From: Stigmatella erecta
Lineage (GTDB): Bacteria; Myxococcota; Myxococcia; Myxococcales; Myxococcaceae
NCBI RefSeq assembly: GCF_900111745.1
Contig: NZ_FOIJ01000009.1
Span: forward strand, 359,647 to 423,646
Length of the DNA stretch: 64,000 nt
Direction: 5' to 3'
Shown: piece by piece, positions 49,437 through 59,139 of the stretch
Numbering within the stretch: position 1 is the stretch's first letter
How the letters are laid out: every line of letters starts with the position of its first letter
The notes under the pieces: generated by a model
Seen by the model: only the letters and a program-made list of their open reading frames with translations
Told to the model about the DNA's origin: nothing
Databases searched by the model: none
Program-made: the position numbers and the translations under genes

Positions 49437-50843
49437 ATGCGAAGGGCCGTGGCCCAAGCCCAGGCCGTCAGTCTGATGATGGTGCTGATGCTGGCTGAAA
49501 CGGCATCCGCGTCTGCGTATCAGATCGAGGCAAGAACCGAAGCGCAGGCGTACCAGATTCGCGCCTGGCGTGGCACCACGCCGGACGACGTGGTGCTGTT
49601 GCCGCGCCGGCGCATCGTCCAGTACCTGGGCTTCAACGCCTTCGAGCTCGTCACCGGACAGGACCTGGGGTTCGAGTCCAACCTGCGCGTCTACGCTGAC
49701 CTGGGGCTGCCCCGGGGCGAGGCCGAGAAGGTGGATGGGCTGCGCACCGAGGACGCGGACCTGCTCCACGCCTATGCGCGCTATGCCCGGGGTGGCTTCG
49801 AGGGGCGCCTGGGGCGCCAGCTCTACGTCGACTCCATGGACATCATGGCCTTCGACGGGCTGCGGCTGCGGTACGTGTCCCGGCTGGGGCTGGGCGCCGA
49901 GGTCTACGGCGGGCTGTGGGTCCGGGGGGCGGGCTTCCTGGGCTCCTCCGTGTACCAACCGGACGGAACGCGGGAGAGCGACGCGCGCCGGCTGGAGCAG
50001 GGCGTCGCGGGCGCCAATGACAGCCTGGATGCGCTGGCGCCCACGTACGGGGCGAAGCTCTTGCTGGAGGACCTGAAGGGCTTCAGCGGCTCGGTGGGCT
50101 ACCGCAAGTCGCTGGTGGACGGGAAGACGGACCTGGAGCGCGCCGGGGTGGAGTTCCGCTACGGCCGGGGGCTGGGCCTGTCGGCGCTCGCGGGGCTGGA
50201 CTTCGACATGCTGCAGATGCAGCCCGCCCAGGTGCGCGCCCAGGTGCGCCTGGACAAGACGCTGTTCGCCGTGAGCGTGGAGGCGCTGCGCTTCACCCCG
50301 GTCTTCTCCGCGGACTCCATCTGGTACTACTTCGCCTTCGCGCCGCGCGACGAGGGCCGGGTGCGCGTGGACTTCTACCCGGTGGGCCCCTTGCGCTTCT
50401 ACGTGCAGGGCCTGGCCAGCCTCTACCACACCGAGGTCAACGACAGCCTGCGGCTCGCCGACGCGCTGGAGGCCGAGGGGGAGCCCTCCTCGGTGAACGC
50501 GGGCGGCAGCGCGGGCGTGTCGATGCGGCGCGGGAACCTGCGCTCGGCGCTGGATGTGACGTACCGCCGGGGCTACGGCGGGGACCAGCTCTGGGTGGAC
50601 CTCACCGGCGGCTACAGCTTCGACCGGGGCCTCCTGGACCTGGATGGCCGGGTGTCGGTGGCCAACGTCGAGGACGCGTTCAACCCCCTGCTGCAGGGGA
50701 ACTTCTTCGGGGCGCAGCTGTGGGCCAGCCGGGCGTTGAGCCAGGCGGCGCGGCTGTCGCTGGTGCTCGAGCAGAACTTCAACGCGTTCTCGCACTCGGA
50801 TACCAAGGTCTTCTTCCTCTTCGATCTCAAGGCGAATCTGTAA
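49437..50843 (+). CDS. Predicted outer-membrane porin-like beta-barrel protein of a cytochrome conduit
   Basis: About 468 residues from the ATG at 49437. An N-terminal signal (RRAVAQAQAVSLMMVLMLAETASASA) is followed by long stretches of alternating strand pattern (for example YGGDQLWVDLTGGYSFDRGLLDLDGRVSVA) and ends FFLFDLKANL, close to the C-terminal aromatic signature of outer-membrane barrels. An ATG at 49407 is an alternative start. It lies at the head of an operon with a multiheme cytochrome and an Ig-like lipoprotein; the cytochrome gene begins immediately after its stop. MtrB/PcoB-type porins have the same gene order, but direct homology was not established. Confidence 0.7.
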   Translation: MRRAVAQAQAVSLMMVLMLAETASASAYQIEARTEAQAYQIRAWRGTTPDDVVLLPRRRIVQYLGFNAFELVTGQDLGFESNLRVYADLGLPRGEAEKVDGLRTEDADLLHAYARYARGGFEGRLGRQLYVDSMDIMAFDGLRLRYVSRLGLGAEVYGGLWVRGAGFLGSSVYQPDGTRESDARRLEQGVAGANDSLDALAPTYGAKLLLEDLKGFSGSVGYRKSLVDGKTDLERAGVEFRYGRGLGLSALAGLDFDMLQMQPAQVRAQVRLDKTLFAVSVEALRFTPVFSADSIWYYFAFAPRDEGRVRVDFYPVGPLRFYVQGLASLYHTEVNDSLRLADALEAEGEPSSVNAGGSAGVSMRRGNLRSALDVTYRRGYGGDQLWVDLTGGYSFDRGLLDLDGRVSVANVEDAFNPLLQGNFFGAQLWASRALSQAARLSLVLEQNFNAFSHSDTKVFFLFDLKANL

Positions 50844-52019
50844 ATGCACCGCCTTCACCGGAACATCCTGGGCGTCATGGCCCTTCTGCTCGCCGCGACG
50901 GGGGTGGCCTGGGCCGCCTCGGGCCGCGAGCGCAGCCTCGCCATCTACCCCGCGCAGAACATCCCCCTGCGGTTCGATCATGGCCAGCACCTGGCGGCGG
51001 GCGCCGACTGCGCGGCCTGCCACGACTCCGTGCGGGCCAGCGAGTCGTCGCGCGACCGCAACCTCCCGGGCCACGAGGAGTGCGAGGTCTGCCACGACAT
51101 CGAGGCCGCCCAGAAGGGGGAGAAGACGGATCCCGCCTCCGGGTGTGCTGTGTGCCACCCCGGCTTCGACGCCACCGTGCGCAAGGAGCCCGTGAAGCTG
51201 GAGTTCCCGCACGCCAACCTGCACTTCAGCCACAAGCAGCACGTGGCCAAGAAGGTGGACTGCGCGGCGTGCCACGGGGACCTGACGAAGGTGGGGATGG
51301 CCACCCGGCAGCAGCTGCCCAAGATGGCCACCTGCTTCGAGTGCCATGACGGGCGCGTGCTCACCAACGACTGTACCTCCTGCCACCTGAAGCAGGCCTC
51401 CGGGCGGCTCCAGCTCAACTTCACCTCCGGCATCCTGCGCCCCATCCAGGGCGACCCCCTGGGCATGGACCACGGGCCGCGCTTCGAGTTCAACCACGGC
51501 ACCCGCGCCTCGGTGTCCCGGCAGACGTGCATGGAGTGCCACTCGGACTCCTACTGCCAGCAGTGCCACGACTCGCTGCAGAAGCCCCTGTCGGTGCACC
51601 CCAACGACTTCATCACCCTGCACCCGGTGCAGGCGCGCACGGATGCCACGCGCTGCGAGAGCTGCCACCGCGCCCAGTCCTTCTGCGTGGCCTGCCACGA
51701 GCGCTCGGGCGTGGGCATGGACGCGGACTCCACCCTGCGGGCGCGCAACGTGAAGGTGCACCCGGACTACAACACGTGGGTGGAGGTGCCGGGGCCCCAG
51801 CACCACGGGCTGGCCGCCTCGCGCGACATGCGCCAGTGCATCTCCTGCCACCGCGAGGAGTCGTGCATGAGCTGCCACTCGGAGCTGTCCACGCGGCGGC
51901 AGATCAACCCCCACCCGAACGGCTTCAAGGACGCGTGCAAGCGGATGGCTTCCGCCAACGACCGCGCATGCCTCAAGTGCCACTCGGAGAGCAGCCTCGC
52001 GCAGAAGGGATGCCGGTGA
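50844..52019 (+). CDS. Tridecaheme c-type cytochrome (13 CXXCH motifs)
   Basis: A 391-residue periplasmic or outer-membrane cytochrome. The signal peptide runs to ~GVAWAAS. Thirteen CXXCH sites were counted (CAACH, CEVCH, CAVCH, CAACH, CFECH, CTSCH, CMECH, CQQCH, CESCH, CVACH, CISCH, CMSCH, CLKCH), with additional His residues that could serve as distal ligands (NLHFSHKQHV, EFNHG). Conduit cytochromes such as MtrA hold ~10 hemes inside a porin. It is in frame directly after the porin-like gene with no gap, and overlaps the next gene by one base (TGATG). A complete ccm operon for heme attachment lies ~28 kb away in this window. Confidence 0.9.
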   Translation: MHRLHRNILGVMALLLAATGVAWAASGRERSLAIYPAQNIPLRFDHGQHLAAGADCAACHDSVRASESSRDRNLPGHEECEVCHDIEAAQKGEKTDPASGCAVCHPGFDATVRKEPVKLEFPHANLHFSHKQHVAKKVDCAACHGDLTKVGMATRQQLPKMATCFECHDGRVLTNDCTSCHLKQASGRLQLNFTSGILRPIQGDPLGMDHGPRFEFNHGTRASVSRQTCMECHSDSYCQQCHDSLQKPLSVHPNDFITLHPVQARTDATRCESCHRAQSFCVACHERSGVGMDADSTLRARNVKVHPDYNTWVEVPGPQHHGLAASRDMRQCISCHREESCMSCHSELSTRRQINPHPNGFKDACKRMASANDRACLKCHSESSLAQKGCR

Positions 52020-52456
52020 TGCGCCGCCCGTTGCTGATCTGCGCCGCGCTGAGCCTGGGCGGCTGCCTGGAGCCCGGAGATCCGCTCCTGGCCGTGCGTG
52101 ACACCCAGCCCCCCGCGGTGGTGTCCATCAACCCCACCGCCAACGGCCAGGTGTCCGCCGGGGGAACGGTGCGCATCACCTTCTCGGAGCTGATGGACGA
52201 GCGCACCCTGCGCCCCGGAATCGCGGTGTACGCCGGGGCGGACGAAATTCCCGTGCGGCTCGTGATGCCCGCCATCGCGGACTGGGACAAGGACATCGAG
52301 CGGGGGGATGTGCCGTACTCCGTCACCGTGAGCGCGGCCTCGGGCAGCTTCACGGCCGGCACGGCCTACACGCTGGTGTTGCGGACGATCCTGTCGGACT
52401 ACGAGGGCAACCCGCTGCCCGACGAGGTCCGCACGTCCTTCCGCGCCGTCCCCTGA
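52019..52456 (+). CDS. Lipoprotein with bacterial Ig-like domain, last gene of the conduit operon
   Basis: A 145-residue lipoprotein (lipobox LGGC). The single domain (DTQPPAVVSINPTANGQVSAGGTVRITFSELMDERTL ... SDYEGNPLPDEVRTSF) resembles SbsA-type Ig repeats. It could anchor or cap the porin-cytochrome complex at the outer membrane. The start overlaps the cytochrome stop by one base; AAGGG lies upstream. Confidence 0.75.
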   Translation: MRRPLLICAALSLGGCLEPGDPLLAVRDTQPPAVVSINPTANGQVSAGGTVRITFSELMDERTLRPGIAVYAGADEIPVRLVMPAIADWDKDIERGDVPYSVTVSAASGSFTAGTAYTLVLRTILSDYEGNPLPDEVRTSFRAVP

Positions 52457-52469
52457 GCCGGCGCGGGCC

Positions 52470-55064
52470 CTAGGTTCTCACCAGGTAGGTGCGGATCTCG
52501 CTGACGAGGTGCGCCCGGGCCTCGGGCTCGTGGGCCGCGGGCCCCAGCTTCAGCTTCTTGTCCTCCTCGAGGAGGTACTTCTGATCGAGCAGGTAGGCCA
52601 CGGCGTTCTCCAGCGTCGTCTTGGCCAGGGACTCGGCGGCGCCGATGCGGCCCGCGTGGAACTCGGCGCGGCCGGTCTCCATGGCGAGCTTCACGAACGT
52701 CTTGCGGTCGGAGGCCGTGCCATCGGCGACATCCTTCAGCGTCATGGCCGCCAGGAGGTAGGACTCCAGGTAGTCGCGCATCAGGTCCGCGAGGAACTCG
52801 ACGTCCGGGCGCGCATGCGGCTCGGGGGCGAGCTGGAGCGTGGTGCCGGTGTAGAGCACCACCCCCATGCGCTCCATGCGCTCCACGGTGTCCGCGAAGA
52901 TGGTGTCGAAGGTGAGGCCCACCTGGTAGATGAACTCCACCTTGAAGAGGCGCGAGAGGAACAGCGCGCGCGCCTTCACGCTGTCGTAGGAGTCGGATGT
53001 GCCCCCGGCGAGCAGCGCATTGGCCACGAGGCTGCGCGGGGCCACCAGGTTCATCAGCGTGTTCTTGTAGAAGGAGAGCTCCGCGCGGCGCTCGTCCTCG
53101 GGCTGGTAGATGACCTCGCCGCGCGCCTGCTGGGTGCGGATCATCTCGTCGGAGCGGAACGAGAGCAGGGCATCCCGGATGGCGCCCATCGTCTCGGGAT
53201 CGCTCGGCGCGTTCTCCAGCGTCTTGGACAGGGGCGTGCGCTCCTGCTCGGCGATGCGGCGCAGCAGGGTGATGCGGTCGGTCAGCTCCCGCTGGGTAAT
53301 GCCCCGGCGGCGGTGGGCGAGCAGGGCGGCGCTGGCCAGCGCATGGGGCGTCACGGTGGAGACCTTGCTGATGCCGTACATGACGCGGTTGCCCAGCGCG
53401 CGGACCAGGCCCTTCTTCTGCTCCTCGGTGACGGGCTCGCGCGTGTCGAGGCCACGGCTCTTCATGAGCTCCACCAGGGACAGGGGCTCATCGAAGGTGA
53501 GGTGGATGCGGCCGTACTGGGCGGTGAGCACCTTGGGCGTGCTCAGGAGCGCCTTGAAGTCCTCGGGCTTCTTCTCCCCGCCGGCCAGCTCCTTCGAGTA
53601 GCTGCTGGACTCCACCACCTTCTCGTAGTCGATGGAGACCGGGACGAAGATGAGATCGTTGCGCGCCCCGCCCAGCACCGCCTCCACCAGCCAGGTGAAC
53701 ATGCCCAGCTTGGGCAGCAGCAGCTTGCCGGTGCGCGAGCGCCCGCCCTCGGGGAAGAACTCCTGGTGCACCCCATCGTGCACGAGCTTGCGCACATAGG
53801 CCTGGAACGTCTCGGAGTAGACGGGGTCTCCCTTGAAGGAGCGGCGCAGGAAGAACGCGCCGCAGCGGCGCAGGAAGGGGCCGAGCGGGAAGAATGACAG
53901 GTTGGCGCCCGCGGCCACCAGGGGCACCGCATAGCCGCGGTTCCAGAGCACCCAGCTGAGCACCAGGTAGTCCACGTGGCTCTTGTGCGAGGGGCACAGG
54001 ACGATGGGTGCCCGGCCCGCGGCCTTGAGGGCGCGGTCCAGCCCCGCCTCGTCGACCTCGATGCCGTCGTAGATGCGCTGGAAGACCCAGTCCAGCAGGG
54101 GGGCGGCGAAGGCGTTGGCGGTGGTGCTCGGCCGCGCCGCGATGGCCTCCAGGTTGCGCCGGGCCTCCCGGTAGACGCTCTCGGGGCGGCGGCCGGTGGT
54201 GGCGGCGTGCGCATCCAGCGCCTTGTGCAGCTGCCGGTCGCGGAGCGTCTCCTCGATGAGGCGCTCGGGGGGCTTGGCGGGCGGGCCGAAGACGGCGCGG
54301 GTCTCCCGGGCCAGGTGGTGGTGCAGGGAGCTGCGCACCTTGCGGGCGAGCACCTCGTCGGAGTCCTGGGGGTTCTCGTCGATGAAGCGCCGCAGATCGA
54401 TGGGCTCGCCGATGCGGAACTGGGCGCGCCGGTAGTTGCGGAAGAAGGCCAGCAGCGAGTGCAGGAAGCCCGGCGCCTCGGGGCTGCCGAACACGATGTC
54501 CATGATGCCGGGCTTGAGGCGCGCGGGGCGCTTCTCCCAGACGAACAGCTCCGGCACCAGGAAGACGGGCCGGTCCGCCTTGCGCGCCATGGCGACGAGC
54601 GCGGGGAAGGGGTTGTCCTCGATGTCCTTGCCCGAGGCGCTCATCAGCGCGGTCTTCTTCAGGAAGATGAGCCCGCTGCCGCCGCGTTGCTGGGCCTCGG
54701 TGAAGCGCTCGGCGAAGCCACCGCGCTGCAGGGTGCGGTTGAAGGGGCGGGTGAACCAGGGGCGCAGGTTGACGACGGCCCGGATGGGCGGCAGCTCGCG
54801 CCGCACCACGGCCCAGGCCAGGTAGAGGAAGTTGATCCACGCGGTGGTGCGCATGACGTGGATCACGAAGCCGCGGCCGTGCAGGGCCCGCAGCTCGTTC
54901 TCGGACTCGGGGGGAAAGCGCACCCCATCGAAGTAGCGGGCCCCCAGCATCCGGGAGACCGGCCCGAACTCGTCCTTCAGCAAGGCCGCTCCCCGGTGCG
55001 TGGCCTGTGGAAGCGCAGTCTCCATGGACTCCTCCGCGCCTGCAGGGTTTTCCAGCTTCGTCAT
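52470..55064 (-). CDS. plsB: PlsB-like glycerol-3-phosphate acyltransferase
   Basis: An 864-residue protein close to the usual PlsB length. The acyltransferase motifs are SHKSHVDYLVLS (HX4D), GAFFLRRSFKGDPVY, and FFPEGGRSRTGKLLLPK, followed by FVPVSIDYEKV. It starts phospholipid synthesis by acylating sn-glycerol-3-phosphate at position 1. It is a membrane-associated enzyme; a hydrophobic segment lies near residues 73-85. Confidence 0.88.
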   Translation of the reverse strand: MTKLENPAGAEESMETALPQATHRGAALLKDEFGPVSRMLGARYFDGVRFPPESENELRALHGRGFVIHVMRTTAWINFLYLAWAVVRRELPPIRAVVNLRPWFTRPFNRTLQRGGFAERFTEAQQRGGSGLIFLKKTALMSASGKDIEDNPFPALVAMARKADRPVFLVPELFVWEKRPARLKPGIMDIVFGSPEAPGFLHSLLAFFRNYRRAQFRIGEPIDLRRFIDENPQDSDEVLARKVRSSLHHHLARETRAVFGPPAKPPERLIEETLRDRQLHKALDAHAATTGRRPESVYREARRNLEAIAARPSTTANAFAAPLLDWVFQRIYDGIEVDEAGLDRALKAAGRAPIVLCPSHKSHVDYLVLSWVLWNRGYAVPLVAAGANLSFFPLGPFLRRCGAFFLRRSFKGDPVYSETFQAYVRKLVHDGVHQEFFPEGGRSRTGKLLLPKLGMFTWLVEAVLGGARNDLIFVPVSIDYEKVVESSSYSKELAGGEKKPEDFKALLSTPKVLTAQYGRIHLTFDEPLSLVELMKSRGLDTREPVTEEQKKGLVRALGNRVMYGISKVSTVTPHALASAALLAHRRRGITQRELTDRITLLRRIAEQERTPLSKTLENAPSDPETMGAIRDALLSFRSDEMIRTQQARGEVIYQPEDERRAELSFYKNTLMNLVAPRSLVANALLAGGTSDSYDSVKARALFLSRLFKVEFIYQVGLTFDTIFADTVERMERMGVVLYTGTTLQLAPEPHARPDVEFLADLMRDYLESYLLAAMTLKDVADGTASDRKTFVKLAMETGRAEFHAGRIGAAESLAKTTLENAVAYLLDQKYLLEEDKKLKLGPAAHEPEARAHLVSEIRTYLVRT

Positions 55065-55137
55065 GCGCTGGCGCGGATACTAGCGGAGGCGCGGGGGTTT
55101 CCAGCCTCTTTCCTTGCGGTCCCCCCGCTGGGCGGCG

Positions 55138-56844
55138 CTAAGAGGCCGGAGGGCCCCGGCGGCTCGGGCGGACCACGTTGGCCACGGTGTCCAGCAGGCG
55201 GGGCAACTGGAGGGGCTTCTCGAAGTAGCCATCGATGCGGTCCATGCCCCGGCCCGAGGTGAGCGAGGCCACGTCGCTGGCGCCCGAGATGATGTAGACG
55301 GAGACGTCCGCCAGGGACTCGGTGCTGCGGATGAAGTGCAGCACGGAGCGCCCATCCTCCTGGCTCAGCCGCAGGTCCAGCAGCACCATGGCCGGGCGGA
55401 TGTGCGAGAGGATGGAGCGGGCCTCGGCGGCGCCGGAGGTGGCCATCACCCGGTAGCCCTCCTGCTCGAGCACCTGCTGGAGCACTTCCCGGCAATCCAG
55501 GTCGTCCTCGACCAGGAGGATGCCGCCGGCGCGCGGGGCGGCCTGCGCCAGCTCCGGGGTGCTGATGGCCCCGGCGAACATGGGCAGCACCATCTGGAAG
55601 GAGGAGCCCTGTCCCACCACGCTGGTGGCATCCACGCGCCCGCCATGCAGCGAGAGGATCTTCGCCACCAGCGGCAGGCCGAGCCGGCCGCCGGAGGGGC
55701 GGGGGGTACCGGGGCTGGAGCGGTAGAACGGATCGAAGATGTGCTCCAGGTCCTCCGGGGAGAGCCCGGGGCCCGTGTCCTTCACGGTGAGCAGGGCGAG
55801 CTGCTCGTCGATGGCGACGCGGACCTCGACGGTGCCGCCCTCCTCGCACTGGTGGATGCCGTTCTCCACGAGGTTGTGGATGGCCTCGGAGATGCGCTCC
55901 CGGTCGCCGCGGACGAACACCTCGGGGCAGGGGGGCAGGTGCAGGCGCACCTGGGTGTGCTCGGCGAGGGCCGCCAGGGCCCGCATGACTTCCTCGGCCA
56001 CCGCCTTGATGCCAAAGGCGCGCTGGGTGAGCTGCATCTTCCCGGACTGAAGCCGGGACATGAGCAGCAAGTCGTTCACCATGCGCAGCATGCGGTCGGA
56101 GTTCCGCTCGCAGATCTGCACCGCGCGGCGCTGGCCATCGCTGAGGGGGCCGAGCTTCTCGCGGCCCACCAGCGTCAGGTAGGCCTTGATGGTGGTGAGG
56201 GGGTTCTTCAGATCGTGCGAGACGTTGCCGAGCAGCTCCTCGCGGTTCTGCTCCAGGCTCTTGAGGCCGGCGATGGCCGTCTGCAGGTCCTTGTTGCGGC
56301 GGGCGGAGTCGTCCTTGAGGCGGGCGACCTCGTAGGCGGCGGTGAGCTGGCCGGCCAGGGCCTTCAGCAGGGTGTCCGGCACATCGCGCCGGGGCGAGAG
56401 GATGGCCAGGCAGCCGGTGACGCCCTGGGGGCCCTCCAGGGGCACGGCGATGGTCTCGTCCTCGCGCAGCACGGCGTTCTGGGAGAAGGCGCGGCCGATC
56501 ACCCCCTCGTTGGGGATGGCGGCGGCCACGCGCTCATCGTAGCGGCCGCGCACGTGCTCGACGTGAAGCTGGTTGCGCTCGGGGAAGTGCCGGGCGACGT
56601 AGCAGACCTTGGGCTTGAGCAGGTTGAAGAGGGTCTGCAGCTGGACGCGGAGCACCTCGGTGGTGCTGGCGCTGGTGGTGAGGTGGCGCGTCATCTCCAG
56701 CAGGGCGCGCCCCGTCTCCTCGGCATCAACGGGGGTCAATGGCTTCGTGGGCCGCTTGGGAGGAGACTTCGGGGGAGACTTCTTCACCTGAGGCCGCAGC
56801 TCGACGACTTCGGCGAGACGGGGACCCTTGTTCTTGGAGCGCAC
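55138..56844 (-). CDS. Hybrid histidine kinase: GAF, HisKA/HATPase and C-terminal receiver
   Basis: About 568 residues. A GAF-like sensor domain occupies ~45-190. HisKA carries NVSHDLKNPLTTIKAYL with the phosphoryl His. HATPase N (ENGIHQ), G1 (DTGPGLSPEDLEHIF) and G2 (GGRLGLPL) boxes follow. The C-terminal receiver has the phospho-acceptor Asp in MVLLDLRLSQEDG, and a Lys in FEKPLQL. No membrane helix is seen, so it is cytosolic. A GTG start at 56844 is chosen. Confidence 0.9.
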   Translation of the reverse strand: MRSKNKGPRLAEVVELRPQVKKSPPKSPPKRPTKPLTPVDAEETGRALLEMTRHLTTSASTTEVLRVQLQTLFNLLKPKVCYVARHFPERNQLHVEHVRGRYDERVAAAIPNEGVIGRAFSQNAVLREDETIAVPLEGPQGVTGCLAILSPRRDVPDTLLKALAGQLTAAYEVARLKDDSARRNKDLQTAIAGLKSLEQNREELLGNVSHDLKNPLTTIKAYLTLVGREKLGPLSDGQRRAVQICERNSDRMLRMVNDLLLMSRLQSGKMQLTQRAFGIKAVAEEVMRALAALAEHTQVRLHLPPCPEVFVRGDRERISEAIHNLVENGIHQCEEGGTVEVRVAIDEQLALLTVKDTGPGLSPEDLEHIFDPFYRSSPGTPRPSGGRLGLPLVAKILSLHGGRVDATSVVGQGSSFQMVLPMFAGAISTPELAQAAPRAGGILLVEDDLDCREVLQQVLEQEGYRVMATSGAAEARSILSHIRPAMVLLDLRLSQEDGRSVLHFIRSTESLADVSVYIISGASDVASLTSGRGMDRIDGYFEKPLQLPRLLDTVANVVRPSRRGPPAS

Positions 56845-57018
56845 GGTGAGGATCCTCGGGGCTTCGCGGCAGGAGACCCTGCACCCCAGGGAAACGCGGT
56901 GACGCGGAGCATCCTGCTCCAAGTGCGGCGCAAGAGGGAATGACCCAGACGGGCAGTTGCACCCGAGCGGACAGTGGTGATGTCCGCTGCCCGACAGCCC
57001 TCCCCCCCAGGGCGGTTG

Positions 57019-57747
57019 TCAGGCTTGCCGTTTGACGACAATCCCCTGTTTGTCCAGCACGTAGGGCTCCACGAGCAGGGCCTGGACTTTGTCCTGGTAG
57101 CCCTGGACGCCGAAGCCACTGGTGTGGAGGGCCGCCAGGGCGGCGGTCTGCACGCGGCGGGCGGTGTCATCCGAGGTGAGCAGCCGGAGGATGGGCTCCC
57201 GGGCGGGCTCGTGCTTCATGGAGGCCAGCGCCTTGAGGGCGGCGATCTTCACATCGTCCGACATGTCCTCCAGGAAGGGCAGGACGGCGGGGGCGATGCG
57301 CGGATCCGCCTTGTCGGTGACGGCGTGCAGCAGGACGACCTTCTTCTCGGGGTCGCGCGTGTAGTGGTTGCTCAGGTGGGCGAGCGTGTCCACGCAGGTG
57401 CCGATGACCTCGGACTCGGGGAGCAGCTCGCCCAGCAGGCGCAGGGCCCAGGAGGCGGCCTGATCGCTCTTGCGGAGGAAGTCCTGCAAGGGGGCCACCG
57501 CGTCCTTGCCGAAGCCCTTGATGAGCTCGAAGACGTGCTCCTTCTCATCCGCGTCCGTGGTCAGCGGCTCCACGGTGATGGTGAAGCGGGCCAGGAGCAC
57601 GGTGACGGCCTCGGGAAACTTCATCTCCCCGAGCTGCTGGATGGCCTTCTGCCGCGAGGCCGGATCCCCGTACTTCTGGGTCACCTTGGGTTTGAGCTTG
57701 AGGGCTTTCTCGGGGCTGGCGCCACCGAAGATGTCGAAGATGCCCAT
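57019..57747 (-). CDS. HEAT-repeat protein
   Basis: A 242-residue soluble protein. Helical pairs repeat every ~35-40 residues (RQKAIQQLGEMKFPEAVTVLLARF, APLQDFLRKSDQAASWALRLLGEL, DDVKIAALKALASMKHEPA). It likely binds partner proteins. The function is unknown. Confidence 0.78.
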   Translation of the reverse strand: MGIFDIFGGASPEKALKLKPKVTQKYGDPASRQKAIQQLGEMKFPEAVTVLLARFTITVEPLTTDADEKEHVFELIKGFGKDAVAPLQDFLRKSDQAASWALRLLGELLPESEVIGTCVDTLAHLSNHYTRDPEKKVVLLHAVTDKADPRIAPAVLPFLEDMSDDVKIAALKALASMKHEPAREPILRLLTSDDTARRVQTAALAALHTSGFGVQGYQDKVQALLVEPYVLDKQGIVVKRQA

Positions 57748-57859
57748 GTGCACGTGCTCCGGGAGGGGGCGAGAGAAGGTGAAGGCGCCGTGTAGGACGC
57801 GGCGCCCGTCAAGGCAACAGGGAAGAGGAGGGGCCCGTCCGGGACCGTTGGGTGGGAGC

Positions 57860-59032
57860 CTAGAGCTTCAGCTCCTGCCGGACGTCCCGGGGATAGGCCC
57901 GGGCCAGGGCTTCGGCGGCGGCCTTCACCTCGGCGGTGGCCTCCTCGGGGACCTTGACCTGGAGCAGAAGGTACAGGTCTCCGGGCGTCCCCCCCTTGAG
58001 TGAGGGGGCCCCCCGGCCCTTGAGGCGCATCTTGCGGCCGGACTGGGAGAGGGGAGGGACCTTGACGGTCACCTCGCCCTGGAAGGTGGGGACCTTCACC
58101 TCGGCGCCAAGCACCGCCTCGGAGACGGTGATGGGCAGGTCCAGGTACAGATCGTCCCCTTCGCGGCGCACCAGGGGGTGCTCGGCCACGTCGGTCTCGA
58201 GGTACAGGTCGCCCGGGGGGCCGCCGCGGGTGCCCGCCGCGCCCTGCCCGGCCAGCCGGACGCGGGAGCCCGTCTGGACGCCGGCGGGGACCTTCACGGT
58301 CAGGCGCGTGTTCTCCTCGACGACGCCGTCCCCGCCACACTCGGGACAGGGCTCGGCGGCGCGGCCGGTGCCATTGCACGTGGGGCAGGCGCCCGAGAAG
58401 GGCATGCCTGCGGAGCGGCGCAGGCGGCCCGAGCCCTTGCAGGTCGGACAGGGGCCGGTGGCGCCCGCCTCGCCCTTGCCGTTGCAGCGCTGGCAGCGGC
58501 CGGGGCGCTGGACGGCCAGGGTCCGCTCGGTGCCCGTGATGGCCTCGGCGAGGCTAAGGGAAACCTGGGCGGTGATGTCTTCCCCGCGGCCAGGACTGCG
58601 AGGCCCGGCTTGCCGCCGGAGGACCTCGTTGATGTCGAAGCCCCCGCCGCCCGAGCGGCCAAAGATTTCCCCGAAGAGATCGCCCAGGTCGAAGTCAGCG
58701 CCCGCGCCTGCGCCCCCGGCCGAGGGGTAGGGGATTCCGCCGCCGCCGCCCCGGCCCCGGCCGGAACGGTAAGCCCGGAAGGCCTCGGCCTTCTTCTCGT
58801 CGAAGCCGAGCTTCGCGGCGTCCTCGCCGAACTCGTCGTAGAGCTTGCGCTTCTGTGGATCCGAGAGCACCTCGAAGGCGTTGTTGATCCGCTTGAAGCG
58901 CTCCTCCGCGGCCTTGTTCCCCGGATTGACGTCGGGGTGGTGCGTGCGGGCCAGCTTGCGGAAGGACTTCTTGATGTCCTCCGCGGACGCCGTCCGAGGA
59001 ACCTCAAGGATCTGGTAGTAGTCGTCCGCCAT
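57860..59032 (-). CDS. dnaJ: Chaperone DnaJ (type I J-protein)
   Basis: A 390-residue co-chaperone. The J domain (residues ~1-70) has THHPDVN with the HPD motif. A Gly-rich stretch (~90-120) follows. Four CXXCXGXG zinc-finger motifs come next ([32 protein letters not shown]), then C-terminal substrate domains. It stimulates DnaK ATPase. It is divergent from the SurA-like gene. Confidence 0.92.
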   Translation of the reverse strand: MADDYYQILEVPRTASAEDIKKSFRKLARTHHPDVNPGNKAAEERFKRINNAFEVLSDPQKRKLYDEFGEDAAKLGFDEKKAEAFRAYRSGRGRGGGGGIPYPSAGGAGAGADFDLGDLFGEIFGRSGGGGFDINEVLRRQAGPRSPGRGEDITAQVSLSLAEAITGTERTLAVQRPGRCQRCNGKGEAGATGPCPTCKGSGRLRRSAGMPFSGACPTCNGTGRAAEPCPECGGDGVVEENTRLTVKVPAGVQTGSRVRLAGQGAAGTRGGPPGDLYLETDVAEHPLVRREGDDLYLDLPITVSEAVLGAEVKVPTFQGEVTVKVPPLSQSGRKMRLKGRGAPSLKGGTPGDLYLLLQVKVPEEATAEVKAAAEALARAYPRDVRQELKL

Positions 59033-59139
59033 TGCTGATGACCTATCCTGGAAAATCGCGACTGCAAGAACGTAACCAGCTTACGGGACTGTGCCAGCAC
59101 GATGCGTGCCGGCCGGGGGGATGTATAGAGTGGCCCCCG

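Noticed and set aside
58700..58760. GGC-rich repeat tract
   Set aside because: It encodes the normal Gly-rich linker of DnaJ.
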